From the NCBI GenBank assembly GCA_028564675.1, contig JAOVVO010000327.1, positions 1 to 64,000 on the forward strand: 64,000 bases of DNA, read 5' to 3'. The notes beneath the pieces were generated by a model. The model saw only the letters and a list, made by a program, of their open reading frames with translations, did no database searches and was not told where the DNA came from. Source of the stretch: Onchocerca lupi (lineage: Eukaryota > Nematoda > Chromadorea > Rhabditida > Onchocercidae). Position 1 is the first letter of the stretch; the number at the start of each line of letters is the position of its first letter. Shown here one piece after another: positions 40,001 to 51,932 of this stretch. The translations under genes and the position numbers were made by a program.

Positions 40001-43000
40001 CTGAAAAAAAATTCCTAATCTAAAAAATTTTGATTGTAATTTTTCAAAGATATTGACATTACTATGATTTAAGTTTGGATAAACATAAGCATTTAAACAT
40101 AAGTTTCTTAGTATTGATAGAGAATGAAGGCAAACTTATGTATTTTGAATTGAATAGTTTAAAACAAGTATGCCTGCATATTTTCCCGATGAAATTAGTA
40201 GTTGTTAAATTAGAATGATTTTTGTCCAACTGTATAATAATAACTGTTCGTGAAAATGAAATAAGTGGTACAAAAAATGACAACTGAAAAGATATTTAAT
40301 GAGAATTAACTAGAGAGGAAATTTATAACTTTATTGGATCGAAAATTTAAAGTTACGAAAAGATTAGAAAGTTTCAAATTTTGGCAAATTTGAAAGAAAT
40401 ATTTGCCTAAAATAATTTTAAATTTACTTCGAAAAGATCGACTTGGTTCAATAAAGGTACTATTTGCGTTGTTAATAATTCACCGTCATGTGTTACAGTA
40501 ACAAACGAAGAAGATATATTCAATTTAATAAATTCTATCGTTGAGAATGCTTTCTGATTCACAATTTGGATTTTGTAACTGAAAAATTAAAATTTCGAAG
40601 ATAAAACGAATTAATGATCACCCAATAGGTTCTATTTATTATAGCTTCATAACAGTCACATTTCTTTTTTAATCTTTTATGGCGGAATTAATAGAAATGA
40701 AATCTATAACGTCCATCATATGTGAGGCATGAATTTAAAAATTTTTAAATGACAGTATTTATCAGGAGGAATTTCCTATTTAACAAAAGTAAAAAAAGGT
40801 TTGTTGAGATGAGACAGCAAACTTTCATTTTACTTTGCGGCTACTAATAGTTTCCTGGCCACTGCAGTAACTTTGATTCTCTTACAATTATTAGATTTTT
40901 TAAATTAAAAAGTAGTAATTATTTGAATTGGTATTTTTGAATACCTTTCGATATCATCGACAAACAAAAGAGTTCTGCGTGGTAAATACATTCCTTTCGT
41001 TTTCACAGACACATTGACGAACTGAAATTTCATTTTTTTTTTTTTTTTTTTTTGAATACTGAAAAATGAAACTAAAATTGAGAAATTACTGATTGCAGGA
41101 AGAATGAGGTGAGCTTACAATTGTTGTGAAAGTATTATCGGAAATGTTCAACAATCTTTCTTGTTCCCTCAATGTCGTATACAAAGCTGACCGTAATCTG
41201 AAGCTGAGTATTAATGCCTCACTGATGGCAATAAAAACCCTTAATCACTGATAGACGACCAATCTCAATTAAAATGTCTCGATCACTGATGGCCAAGCCA
41301 CTGTTCGTTAACAGTACCTCGATCACTGATGGCCAAAGATATCTCAATAACTGATAAATAACCTGCGATGCTCCAAGCAGTAAATCATTTCTGTTATCTC
41401 ACCTTAATAAGTAATCATCCATGACGTGACGTTTACTGGTACCCGTGATTGCATCATGATGTATACTAAGTGCCAAATTTCTGCGTGCCGTTTCCAAATC
41501 ACTGTTGGGATATTCTCGAATTGTGACACTTAGTAAATCTGCCAAACGAAGTTCTCTCTTTAATTTCAGTTCGGAAATTAGTTTCATTTAATGAAATAAT
41601 ATTTGTCTAGATTTAATATATGCCTTCTCGTAATTTTTGTTCCTATTGTTTCCTGTGAGATGTCAAAATAAATGAGTTAATTCGGAAGAGCTTGAAAATT
41701 GTGTACTTGAATAATTCTTTCAAAACGCTTAAAATATGCTCGATGATTATAGAAGCCGGTCCAGAAAGGTGCGCTGTTGAATGCATTATCCATGTATGGG
41801 AAGAAATCTCCATCAAGTACAGGTGCTCCTCTTTTGGTACCTCTTTTCAGTGCATTAAAGTAGCTCGCTACTGTACCGAATTGCACCTTAAAGTTCGACT
41901 GACTTTAAGAAATGCGCTCAACTAATTAGTAACTGCTCTAGCAATAATCGTAATTAATCAGTAATTGGATTAGCAATAAATAGACTGCTGTGTAATTGAT
42001 CAGTTTGCTTTATGTCTCCCTTGCTGGTATTTCCAGTGAATATTGATGCATTTAGACAATAAGCAATTTGCAGACAAATCTAATATTTCAAAACGGCTAT
42101 TTTGCGCTAAATACCTAACCTTCATGTTAAAGCGATCATAATTTCTGTTGATATATTTGAATAACGCACTATAAGTACGATGAACTATTTCTAAATCATC
42201 AGAATGTGAATAGAGGAAATCATCGCCTGCAGCTACTAAAACAGCATCAGAATTATAGAATGTTTGAAGCGTGCGATATTGATTTGCCATCCGTTCACCG
42301 CTGCAATTACTATTTCAATTTCATTCGATTTTTGGGAATTCTCTGTTCTTTGATTCAAATAATTTATTGATTGCATTCTAGCAACAACAGAACGTACTAA
42401 AACGCAATTTGCTGGCCATTGTCAACCCGAGCCCGCTCACTGCAGTATGAACGAGATGTCTTGGAAACATCGAATTGGCAACAAATCGATTCATTCGTTC
42501 CACAAGCACTACTCACTGTGTAATATAGATTTGGCAATACGTTCACAAATGGAGCCCAGCAAAGTTGCTGCAACACGCCAACATGAAGAGTTCTCGAAAT
42601 ATCAATAATAAGTCGAATATGTTAATTCTAACTTGATCATTGGCGCAATCTAATGCTTGACCGGTCTGCTCGGAAAAATGGAACCGCACATTTCTATTCC
42701 TTCACTTCTTCTAGGATTACAAGAAAGCAAATTATAATTTTTACCCAATCCCAGGTTTGTGCCCAACGGAAGTGTAGATGATGATGCTGCTTCAGCAGAT
42801 TTTTGATATCTGTATTGATTCGACCTATCACCATCTGGTCAACACCGGCTAGCATCATCAGATATGGCATCATGAGCCCATGACCGAATGGATCCACTGA
42901 CCTGTATTCCTGACCTGTCTAAAGTGTACTTCTCTATCCATATCTTACAATATTGCTTTCCTTCATTTCATTCATTATATCTTTTAAAAGTATAGTTCAA

Positions 43001-44529
43001 AATTGTGATTAAACTGACGAAGTTAGTGGTTGCATTCTTTGCATTTTTGTTCGCCACACTGATTAAAAATTCCTCTTAGCTCAGTAATGGCATAAATCAA
43101 TATTGCTATATTTTAATATTATTTGGTTTCAATATTATGACAAAATCCATTCGTTTGCATTGCGTAAAAATGTTTATTAACGAAGATTTCAAAAAAAATT
43201 TCCACAATGGCGCCGTTGTCAAAAGTAATGATAAGAAGAGTGAAAATTTCAAGAATTTTTCCAAGAAAGAGAAATACCATGAGGTCGTTGGTGTAATGTT
43301 CAATGTCTCCTTTACATACTGATGTCCAACAATGATATTTTCAATAGCTTCCCAGAAATACGGTGTTGCTTCATCATTCATCACCCAATTGCCACCGCTG
43401 ATTTCCAAGCGACCTTCCTCTACTAAGCTGCAAAAGTTCGATTACTTAATTGAAAATAGGTATTTCACCGCTTTTTATATTCATTTTTTGAAAAAATGAA
43501 TATAAAAAGTATCAGGCAACCTTTTAAAATATTTCCGATAAGTAGTATTGGCTTCAGACCACCATCTTTCCAAGAATGACATTTCAGACCAGATAAATCT
43601 TAGCTTAGGATGTTTTCTGAGTGAGTTCACTACATTATTCATAATTTTTCGGACCTGAAGTATAAAATTTAGATTATCAAGCTAAAGTTATTATCAAAAA
43701 TTAAGCTTAAACTAAACAGTTTCAAGTAATTAATTTTTAGTTTTTAAATTGAATCCTAGGCAACTAGGTAATATCAATTATTTTTAAACAATGAAATCAT
43801 CACAACTTTGTGTGAGAGCATAACTGATTTATATACGATTGTAACTTCTTAGTACCGAATGATCCGAAGTACTGTAATATTCTTCAAACGTGTGCAGCCA
43901 TCCAGGGTCAACATGGGAATGCAAAACGACGAATACATTTAAATGTTTCGTTGCGTTTCGTTTATTTCGGATGAGTTGAATGCTGTGTCCTTTGACCTAT
44001 CAATATTTTTAATAATTACTGAAATCGTATAATTTAAATTTTCTTTTATCTAGACGTATGTCTATCCTCGGGATTGTTGGTTCTACAAAATTTCTAAAAT
44101 CATTACTGCATTCGATTATTTTTAAATATGAATTAGAATAATAATTATGCAAGTATTTTATTATGAAACATCTGAAATCGTTATTTCATCCTTATACCTA
44201 CTGTAATAGTAGCACTGTTTAATCGTTGTGCTGTAATACAGGTATTTTTCATATCCAATGATTTCTGCTGTGTTTCACTTTCGTTCATTTCCATATTCTG
44301 GAAGCAAAAGTCCTAATAAATTATCCAATTTCCAGAATTTGACGAAATTTTTCCATCTTCGCCTTAGAATCTTTTACAAGACTTTCATCATTCATACTTT
44401 TCTTTGGCAAAATATTCTTATAGCTCTAACCCTCATCAAAGATAAATGATGAGATGCAATTCCTCCAGTCAGAAATATTGTTGCTGTTCCGAAGACAGTT
44501 ATTAACAATGCCATGCGCAGTTTTAACAT
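37084..44529 (-). CDS. Golgi class II alpha-mannosidase (GH38), ManII/AMAN type
   Basis: A type II Golgi enzyme that trims alpha-mannose from N-glycans. Twenty exons, 5' to 3': 44431-44529, 43856-43996, 43521-43654, 43278-43427, 42745-42901, 42413-42567, 42120-42300, 41707-41886, 41403-41557, 41119-41221, 40945-41021, 40428-40578, 40174-40283, 39910-40000, 39551-39655, 39075-39340, 38710-38911, 38406-38628, 37648-37802, 37084-37239 (about 996 aa; vertebrate ManII about 1,140). A short cytosolic tail and signal anchor (residues 5-25) are followed by a short stem. Active-site blocks: HSHVDPGW (Zn ligands His, Asp), FIWSEMSFLERWW, GGNWVMNDEATPYF, WSVDPFGHG (nucleophile Asp), CCQFDV, GDDF, GDFFPYMD, HHDAITGT (Zn ligand His). 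The C-terminal beta domains align with ManII through FYTDVNG and RGLG-like blocks. Two introns (after 42413 and 40174) need GC donors. The exon 2 start is uncertain (43996 or 43982). The loop after GDFF resembles my memory of the ManIIb/AMAN-3 subgroup more than ManII; unproven. Confidence 0.88.
41033..41053. repeat. Poly(T) tract in mannosidase intron
   Basis: Twenty-one T residues on the plus strand, which is poly(A) in the mannosidase transcript. It sits just upstream of the exon starting at 41021. Confidence 0.85.
41218..41352 (-). repeat. Tandem copies of a splice-acceptor-containing unit
   Basis: The 19-mer CTCGATCACTGATGGCCAA occurs exactly at 41278-41296 and 41318-41336, 40 nt apart. 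Degenerate versions lie at about 41218-41231, 41244-41252 and 41343-41356. In transcript sense the unit reads TTGGCCATCAG followed by TGA. The copy at 41218-41231 forms the genuine acceptor (TTGCCATCAG|T) of the exon 41119-41221. Confidence 0.8.
43471..43509. repeat. Perfect 19-bp palindrome with 1-nt loop
   Basis: CTTTTTATATTCATTTTTT at 43471-43489, one G, then the exact reverse complement to 43509. It lies in the mannosidase intron between exons 43521-43654 and 43278-43427. It is AT-rich and could extrude as a cruciform or form a hairpin in the pre-mRNA. Confidence 0.85.
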
Positions 44530-44550
44530 TTTAACAGAAAAGCCAGTCAA

Positions 44551-44559
44551 CGATTGTCT
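44551..44559 (-). promoter_or_regulatory. Acceptor before the mannosidase start codon
   Basis: On the minus strand AAATTTCAG precedes a 28-nt leader and the ATG at 44529. This is compatible with spliced-leader addition or a 5'-UTR intron. The ATG is chosen because it directly precedes the signal-anchor sequence MLKLRMALLITVFG; a second ATG five codons on would also leave the anchor intact. Confidence 0.4.
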
Positions 44560-44616
44560 GAAATTTATTTCAAGCATATCATTGATTTGATTATCTAATC
44601 TTTTTATCATTTTAAT

Positions 44617-44684
44617 AGCATAAATTACACCCTGCACATCTTCTTGATGTGCATCAAAAAGATGTGCAAGGTGTAATTTATGCT
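44617..44684. repeat. 68-nt near-perfect palindrome upstream of mannosidase
   Basis: Positions 44617-44649 pair with 44652-44684 as reverse complements with two mismatches (44632/44669 and 44643/44658) and a 2-nt loop. A 17-nt part of the left arm (GCACATCTTCTTGATGT, 44634-44650) is directly repeated at 44696-44712. It lies 88-155 nt upstream of the mannosidase ATG, before the likely acceptor. Confidence 0.88.
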
Positions 44685-47600
44685 CATCTTCTAAAGCACA
44701 TCTTCTTGATGTAATTACTAAAAAAAAAATTTTTATCAAATTATAACTGAAAAGATCGAATTTCATTTCGTGTAGATTAGTAGTAGCGAGATCATCTAGT
44801 AAACACTAAGTTCGCGAATCCATGAAATTCTCGAAACTGAAATATCGCCAACCAGCTGTTCACACTCCGATCTCATCTTTTCACCAGTTTCTCTAGCAAG
44901 CTTTCGTACAATATCTTTTTTTTCAACCAGGTGCGAAGCAATTTGCGGACATTTTCAAAGAAACAAAGAAACCAGTTAAAGAGGAATCTATTTTAATTAA
45001 GGGTAATATGTAGGTGAGCATATTTGGAGTAATTTTAAAGGAGGAGAGAAGATTAAAGATAGACTGATGAGGGATAGGGAATCATTTAAATTGAATTTAA
45101 AAAATCCTATATGATTAATATGATGAATCGATCATCGACTGTACAATCGACAAGCCAATCACCAGCGGTTAATTTGCATTGCTTGTTGAATTTTATATTT
45201 GAAAAGAATATCTTTCATGGCAATGTTGCGATGTGTATTTATGTTTCATTCATATCAATGATTAATTAGAACAATATTATTCCATCGCTCAACATGACAC
45301 CACAAAAAATGCAAATAATAAATTATATTAGATGCATTAGTGAAGGAATTAGTAGATTCAAATTACTGATTCATTTTTATTTCATGGAGAGAAGTAAAGG
45401 TTTGAAATTTAATCATTGGACATGATGGCTGGTTAGATCAAATGTGAAGTTGTTCGGAAGACTGTCTGAAAAGAAATTAAATGTACTTGCGGATTTCTCA
45501 AATTTCATCACAGTAATAAAATAATTAATAAAAATAAGGTAGAACTATGTTATTTGGCAAGACAAACTGGTACAGAAATGAATGAATTAAAATAACCTTT
45601 GCTTTGTTACTATTCAAAGAATTGCTACTAATATATTAACAAACGTTTCATAATTAAATTCTCAAGAAAATGGAAACTTTTTGCAATTTAGGATTGAAAA
45701 ACATTTTGATTGAGATTGTGTGTAAGGAAATTAAATAAAATTTCATGAATTAATTATTGAAATCAAATAACTCACTGTATCGGAATAATAGAAAGAAATG
45801 AAGGATTGAAATTATTATCATTTAGTGGATACTCGAGAAATATTAAGAGATCACATGGAAGTACAATGGACAGTGTTTTTTGACCAATATACTTATCGAT
45901 TGGAACTATTTTCTTTACAGATGTTCTTCAGAAATGGCTGCTGAAATAAGAAATAAAGTTCTCAGTAAGACAGATCCTATGCCATATTATTGTTTATCAA
46001 GCAGTAGATAATTGACTAACGGTGTCATATCGGAATATATTTTTCCATTTTGGCAAAGATTTCGAAAGCTTTATTAAAAAATTCCTGCAATATTTTTTGT
46101 TTTTCAAAATGTCAACAAGCATTTCAGCTTCCAAATTTCAGATGAAAATTATTCAGCGATTTTTTGAATAAATAAAAATATTTAATATTTTACAGTAGAT
46201 AAATAGTAATCGATGAATGATAGCAGAGTAATGAACGAAGAAATTGATTGTAGAAATGTAAGTTTAAAACGAAATGTGAGAATGACAGTTTTTTTAATAA
46301 GTGAAAAAATATCGATTTCTTTATGAGAATACGTCTTCTGTCAAAAATCGGCTCGATTAACTCAAAACAGTACTGACGCAATCATCAAACTTTTGATGAA
46401 CTGTCTCGGAAAAGAAGTTTCAAATAGCGAGTAAAAAGAGCATTTTACTTATCGAGAAATAAAAAAATATTGGAGACAGTTTCGAAAATATTGAAGTGCT
46501 TTTTTTACCTATGAATTGTTTCAATTAATAATAGTTTTCTAACTATCCCATGATACAATTACAATTACTTATGCTGCATCATCAATGATTTAACTTAATA
46601 ATTTATTCAAATTCAGAAAATAAATAAATAATATTTTTAAATATAATGAAATCCCAAAGTGCCGGATGTAAAAGATTACAAATTCAAAATTAAACACTTC
46701 AAATGGAAAGAAAAAATATTCGCATGATTGAATTAACAAAATTATGATTATATGCTTCTTGAAATTGTCAGTTTCGTTTCTTAGAAAACTTCTTTATACC
46801 ACCATATTGTAATCATTTGTTTTTACCATAATGTGTATTGATAATTAGTATGAATATATTTTAAAGTAATCTTCAAGATTGTTCTGAAAAACTGTGCGCA
46901 CTTCAATTTATGCATGTATAATTATGAACTGCTTGTTAAAATCAGAATTTACTTTCTATAATTTTTTTCTGTTTTTTTTTCTTTCTGCAGTTTTCTTCTG
47001 TAGCTTTCCATACTTTTTCTAGTAGTTCTCCAAATAAAATGAATTGATGAAATTGAAAAAACGATGCTAATTCTGTAAAATTTTTCTAAAAAAAAAAATC
47101 CAAATGTCATTAATATTTTGTCTATGAATGATGGAATCGATTTATTCTCAGAAAAAAGCTCCATATTTTTAATTTCTTTGATGTGTAAAAATCTTCAATG
47201 TTTTGACGAGGAGCCGCTCTTCAAAATATGTATTCAACTGTGCAAATTTTATTTATAGATATGAGTATATTCAAACTTTGGAAATATTTCGATGAAATTC
47301 CTAACCAGTATTTTCAGATGTGATTATGTCATTTGAGTTTAAGTAAATATTCTGGAAATGCTCAAAATAAAAAAAAAAAAAAAAGAAATATATCATGAAC
47401 TTTTAATAATTATTCATCTTATACAAGAATATATGGAAAGAATTAGTTTAGAAATTTCAAGTTTTTAAGAACAATAAATTTTAAATTAATTGTTGATATG
47501 ATGTTTTGAATCATGATCATTGGCAAAGTAGCAAATTAATAATATTCATGTTACAAAGAAGTTGTTGATGAGAATCTGATTGAGAAGTTGTTTCATCGAT

Positions 47601-48289
47601 CATTAAACCTTTCAATGAGCCGTTTCCAATAAGTCGAAATATTTTAAAATTGAATCTACATTAATTCTATACTAACTTTAATAAGTAGGATTGATAATGA
47701 AACAAATTTTTCAGTCTTGGATAAAAAATTATGATGCAAGACTCAGAAATTTCAATAAACACAGACTGATGATACTGTTTCACTGTACACTGTCTTACCT
47801 TTGAATATTATTGAAATCTACAATTTAATGTCTGTTATCAAATTAATGACGCAATTCTTTTTAAAGTTACCTAATTGTAACAAAAACAAAGCTTTAGATA
47901 TTTTGGATTGGATTGAAGTTAAAGGTGAGAGTAATCAATATCTTTATTTTAATGGTATCTTCATTTAGTTTTTTCTAATATTTTTCCTTTAAACTCAGAG
48001 AATATCTTTTTGATTAGAATAGAGTTACCTAATGTTATGAAAGGTCTGAAATTTGGATTGAGCTGTGGAAGGAACAGATTTATATTAATTCCTTTATTCG
48101 CAGCAGTAGTAATCGAAAAATGTATAATTGACAGTATAGTAAAAAATCAAACATGTAGTGAAGTAAATTGGATGATGTCGGTTGGGTTTTTAGTGAAAAA
48201 TAGGTTGGGAGCTTGGATAGGAGTAACGTAGCTTAAGATCGTCGAGTCAGAACGAAACCAATTCGAAAAGAATGAAGAATGGAAAAGTG

Positions 48290-48310
48290 TTTTTTTTTTT
48301 TTTTTTTTTT
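48290..48310. repeat. Poly(T) tract of 21 nt
   Basis: An uninterrupted T run in intergenic DNA. Confidence 0.85.
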
Positions 48311-49061
48311 AGAATTTAGTGGGGGTATTTTAAATGTTAAGAATTGGGCGTGTTGGAATATAATACAATTGATGCTAAAATAATTGTAAGAAAAGAAATG
48401 TTCACAAAGAAAAAAATGTTTCGACAGTTTAATTGAATACAAAGATGGTTATGGATATACAAGCGCAAGATTAAATGACTTTATCAGCTGTAAATGGAAA
48501 CTTTAGATATTGTTGTAAATTAGCATGAGACAGGCACAGAATGAGAAATAATTTTGCAGATGACGATTCACTAGAAAATCTTACAAATTTTTAACAATTT
48601 GATTATATAATTTTCCATAATAATTAGTTTTAGTAAGGAATTAATTTCGGTTTTCCCGACACCTACAGCTTTATCTTCAAAAATTTCTTTAACGAACATT
48701 TTTCGTTTTGATTCAGAAATTTTCTTGATTTATGTAACCGGACTGTTTTTTATCAAGATAAACGTATCGCTAGCAGTGATAAAATAATTATCACTCAATT
48801 ATTCATCGATAGCACTAAATATCGCAAAAGAAAAAATTAGTTATGGGAAAGTTTTATTGATGGACTGGATATGGACAATACACCGGTATTATAAACTCAA
48901 ATATGGTACTAAGGCTGTTATGTGAGTAATGAAAGAGAGAGGAATTAATGGTAAAAAATGAGAAAAGAACCGCAAAGTAAAACCGAGTTGATAAGTTAAA
49001 TAAGTGCAATGGCAGATAACATTACTTTTCTGATTTTTACAGTATTCTAGGCATGAATCAT

Positions 49062-49075
49062 GGGCGTTGTTATAA
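49062..49075 (+). repeat. Copy of the 35-kb hairpin arm
   Basis: GGGCGTTGTTATAA is identical to 35034-35047. A 14-nt match with a GC core is unexpected by chance in sequence this AT-rich. No partner arm was seen close by. Confidence 0.6.
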
Positions 49076-51246
49076 GACCAGAACACTTACAGGAATCTGC
49101 GATTTTTCACTATTGAAGATAAGGCAGGGGAATCCCAACAAAGATGAGAATTACATTAGATATGTTAATTAGTTCCACTTATTTATGTTGAAGTTGGGAA
49201 ATCGGAGACAAAAACGAGAATTAAAAATCACATCATGACATTCATTTATACTTATTGTAAGTGGTGGATCATGGAAGAAAATTTCCTAAAATACAACAAT
49301 TTGATTATTTGGATATAATTTATGCTAAAATTGTTTCGTTTTTCCTACACTAAATAGTGTTGCTATCAAATGAAATATTTTGAATGAAATTATTTATAGA
49401 TTTATTAGCAGGAAAAAGGAAACAAGCAAAAAAATTGAATAAAATAGGTCAAATTATACAATTGATAATTATTCGAATATGTTGAATAATCAATTTGTGT
49501 ATCAAATAAACACATCGCATTAGTTTATTAATTATAAAAATTCACTTTAATTATAAATTTAAATTTGAGTTGGAGGAATTTTAAAAGCAATTACTTCTTT
49601 TTTCCGAATATAAACATTTTAGCATCACAGTATCGTATGAAAGTTATTTACCAACCACTGATTTATATCATAAAATTCTTAAATCTAAAGCTAAAATTCA
49701 TTCTGCTGATTTTAATATTTACATAAAGTGTGCATGTATATATGAAGAAGTGTCAAATACCTCTATATCATTGATAGCTTATATTATTGTATCAGCAAGT
49801 CACTATTAATGTTTTGAGTTTTACTGTAGACAGTAAGTGAGAATTGTGAGACTTAGGTATTTTGTACCAGTACTACATGGCCAAAATAAATATAACTTCA
49901 AAATATGAATTCAGTAAATCTCTTTTGAACTTCTCTTATTTTGCTTTTTTATGATCAAATATTATTTATTTGAAGTATTATCTATCTAATCATCTGAGAA
50001 TATTTTGACAATTATCAGTTACATCAATTAAAAATTATTTCGTTGTTACTTCAAGTGATAGATCATTACATTGTTACAATATCACTCCTGCTTCTTCTTT
50101 TCTTTCAACATTGTAGTACTATATTGTTTTTTCCTGCTATTAAATCTTTATTAATTCAAACTTTTATTTTCTTTTTTTTTTTTTAATAATGAATTAGCTT
50201 TTTCAGTACATCAATTATGTGCCTTTGTATCCGAATATTCTTAAAATTTTCCAGAAGTGGCCCATGGCGTCAATATGATGGCTGAAGGCTAAATTAATTG
50301 GATCTCAGTAAAAGTGACCATACTTTTTTTTTACCTTAAAAAGCAAAATATCTCAATAGAAGCAATTTGGTGAAGGTTATCGAACCGCTAAATTGAGTCT
50401 CAATGAACATTCGGTTCATTTTCTTCATCAATTAAAACCAATCGATAGATCAAATACACTAAACGATCATACTACTCAGAGGAATTGAAAGATCTCAAAC
50501 AAATCGAAATATCCTTACTATTTTTCGTAATTCACATTTTCAAACCTAGTCATAAATCAAATTCGTATTCCATTGTTTGCCGTATCATACCATATTATAG
50601 GTTTGGGCTTTAGAAAACCAGTTAGAAGTTAAAATATCTAACATTTTTCATTCCCTGCACTATTTCATTCTTTGCATGACTTATCACAAAATATTCCCGA
50701 GAAAAATGGATAGATTGCTTTTGATCATGATAGATTAACAAAGAAGATAGTTATTTTAAGTGCTTCTTTGAGATATTATCAAAAAGCTTTGTTAAAAGTT
50801 TTAGTTTGGAAATGCTTCGGCTTTGATAAAATTTAATATTAATACCAATATTTTCTTTTTTTTATATTTTAGGCTATCAAAGTACTCTCAGGAATTGTAA
50901 GAGTAATAAATATATACATAATACATTAAGTACAAATAACAAGCGAAGTTGAAATTTATTTAAATCCATTTCGAATAATCATTTTCTTTCGAACTTCAGC
51001 ATATACAAAGACTGGTTGGTAGTAGTTCAAAAAAGATTTTTTAGATATTATTAGCAAATGAGACTTTTTTCCATTAAGTTTTGCAAAAAGAGGTACTGTA
51101 AGCAGTTTTATGCATCACCTTGATAAAGATCTTTTGAATAATCCAAAGCGACTGAAATAAGCAGACTAATCAGTGTGACTAGCGAATGAATAACATCGAA
51201 GAACAGAAAAATATCTTCGGAATTTCAGTTTTTCAGTTACAAAAAT

Positions 51247-51301
51247 TTCTTCATTGAAATCATCTGGAGAAGATATTCTTTCAGATGATTTCAATGAAGA
51301 A
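51247..51301. repeat. 20-bp perfect hairpin, 15-nt loop
   Basis: TTCTTCATTGAAATCATCTG at 51247-51266 and its exact reverse complement at 51282-51301 are separated by a 15-nt spacer. Pairing can continue past one mismatch outward. The size (55 nt, about 20-bp stem) is in the range of a small-RNA precursor, but a short miniature-element footprint is equally possible. Confidence 0.8.
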
Positions 51302-51932
51302 GTTTAGGTCCTAACAATCGCTATGCTAATAATATTCATCAGAACATCAAATTTGGAATTTAATTAGCAGTTAAAACTTTCAATTTCCAATTAAGTTCAA
51401 ATTTCTTCATTAGCTGGTCGAACTTTTCATAAAGCCCCACTGCAATTTATTATTGGTGGAAAGATGCTGTTCATCCTCCATCTCGAATCCATTCACATCA
51501 CTTTCAACATTTCTTCTACGCATATGCCTTTTCTCATTCTTCTCTTAACCATCTAAATAAATGAAAGAAACCAAGCGAAAATTGGAATCAAAAAGCAGAA
51601 ATGACAATTTGATATAATTTCTTGGATTCCCGCTGATTTTATATTCATACAACAAAACGATCTATCCATTCATTCCTTTTTCGACATGTTTTATAAATGC
51701 ATAAAGCAACGTCTCATACATTAATTGTTTAAAAGTATTTAAAAAAGAAAAATGACAAGAAATGAATTATAATACATAAGAAAGTAATAAGTTTCATTAC
51801 AATCAACGCGAAAGTAATAAACAAGGACACACGTACCACAACAGCTTTTATGATTAAATGAACAATCGATCACTTTATTATTTATAAATAGAAAACATAA
51901 ATAACAACACGCGATGTTTTGTAATATAACAC

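Larger units (their letters stand above)
44560..51932. other. Gene-poor interval between mannosidase and the small plus-strand gene
   Basis: I see no supportable gene here. Short ORFs on both strands are Phe-, Ile-, Lys- or Asn-rich and lack splice context. A plus-strand ORF at 48010-48231 has slightly better composition but no homology I recognise. The interval holds the palindrome at 44617-44684, a poly(T) run at 48290-48310, a 14-nt copy of the hairpin arm at 49062-49075, and a 20-bp hairpin at 51247-51301. It should include the mannosidase promoter at its left end. Confidence 0.55.

Noticed and set aside
41692..41925. Plus-strand ORF opposite a mannosidase exon
   Set aside because: It is the antisense shadow of the conserved exon 41707-41886.
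48010..48231. Plus-strand ORF of 73 codons with a hydrophobic stretch
   Set aside because: No partner exons, no recognised family, and surrounded by noncoding AT-rich DNA.
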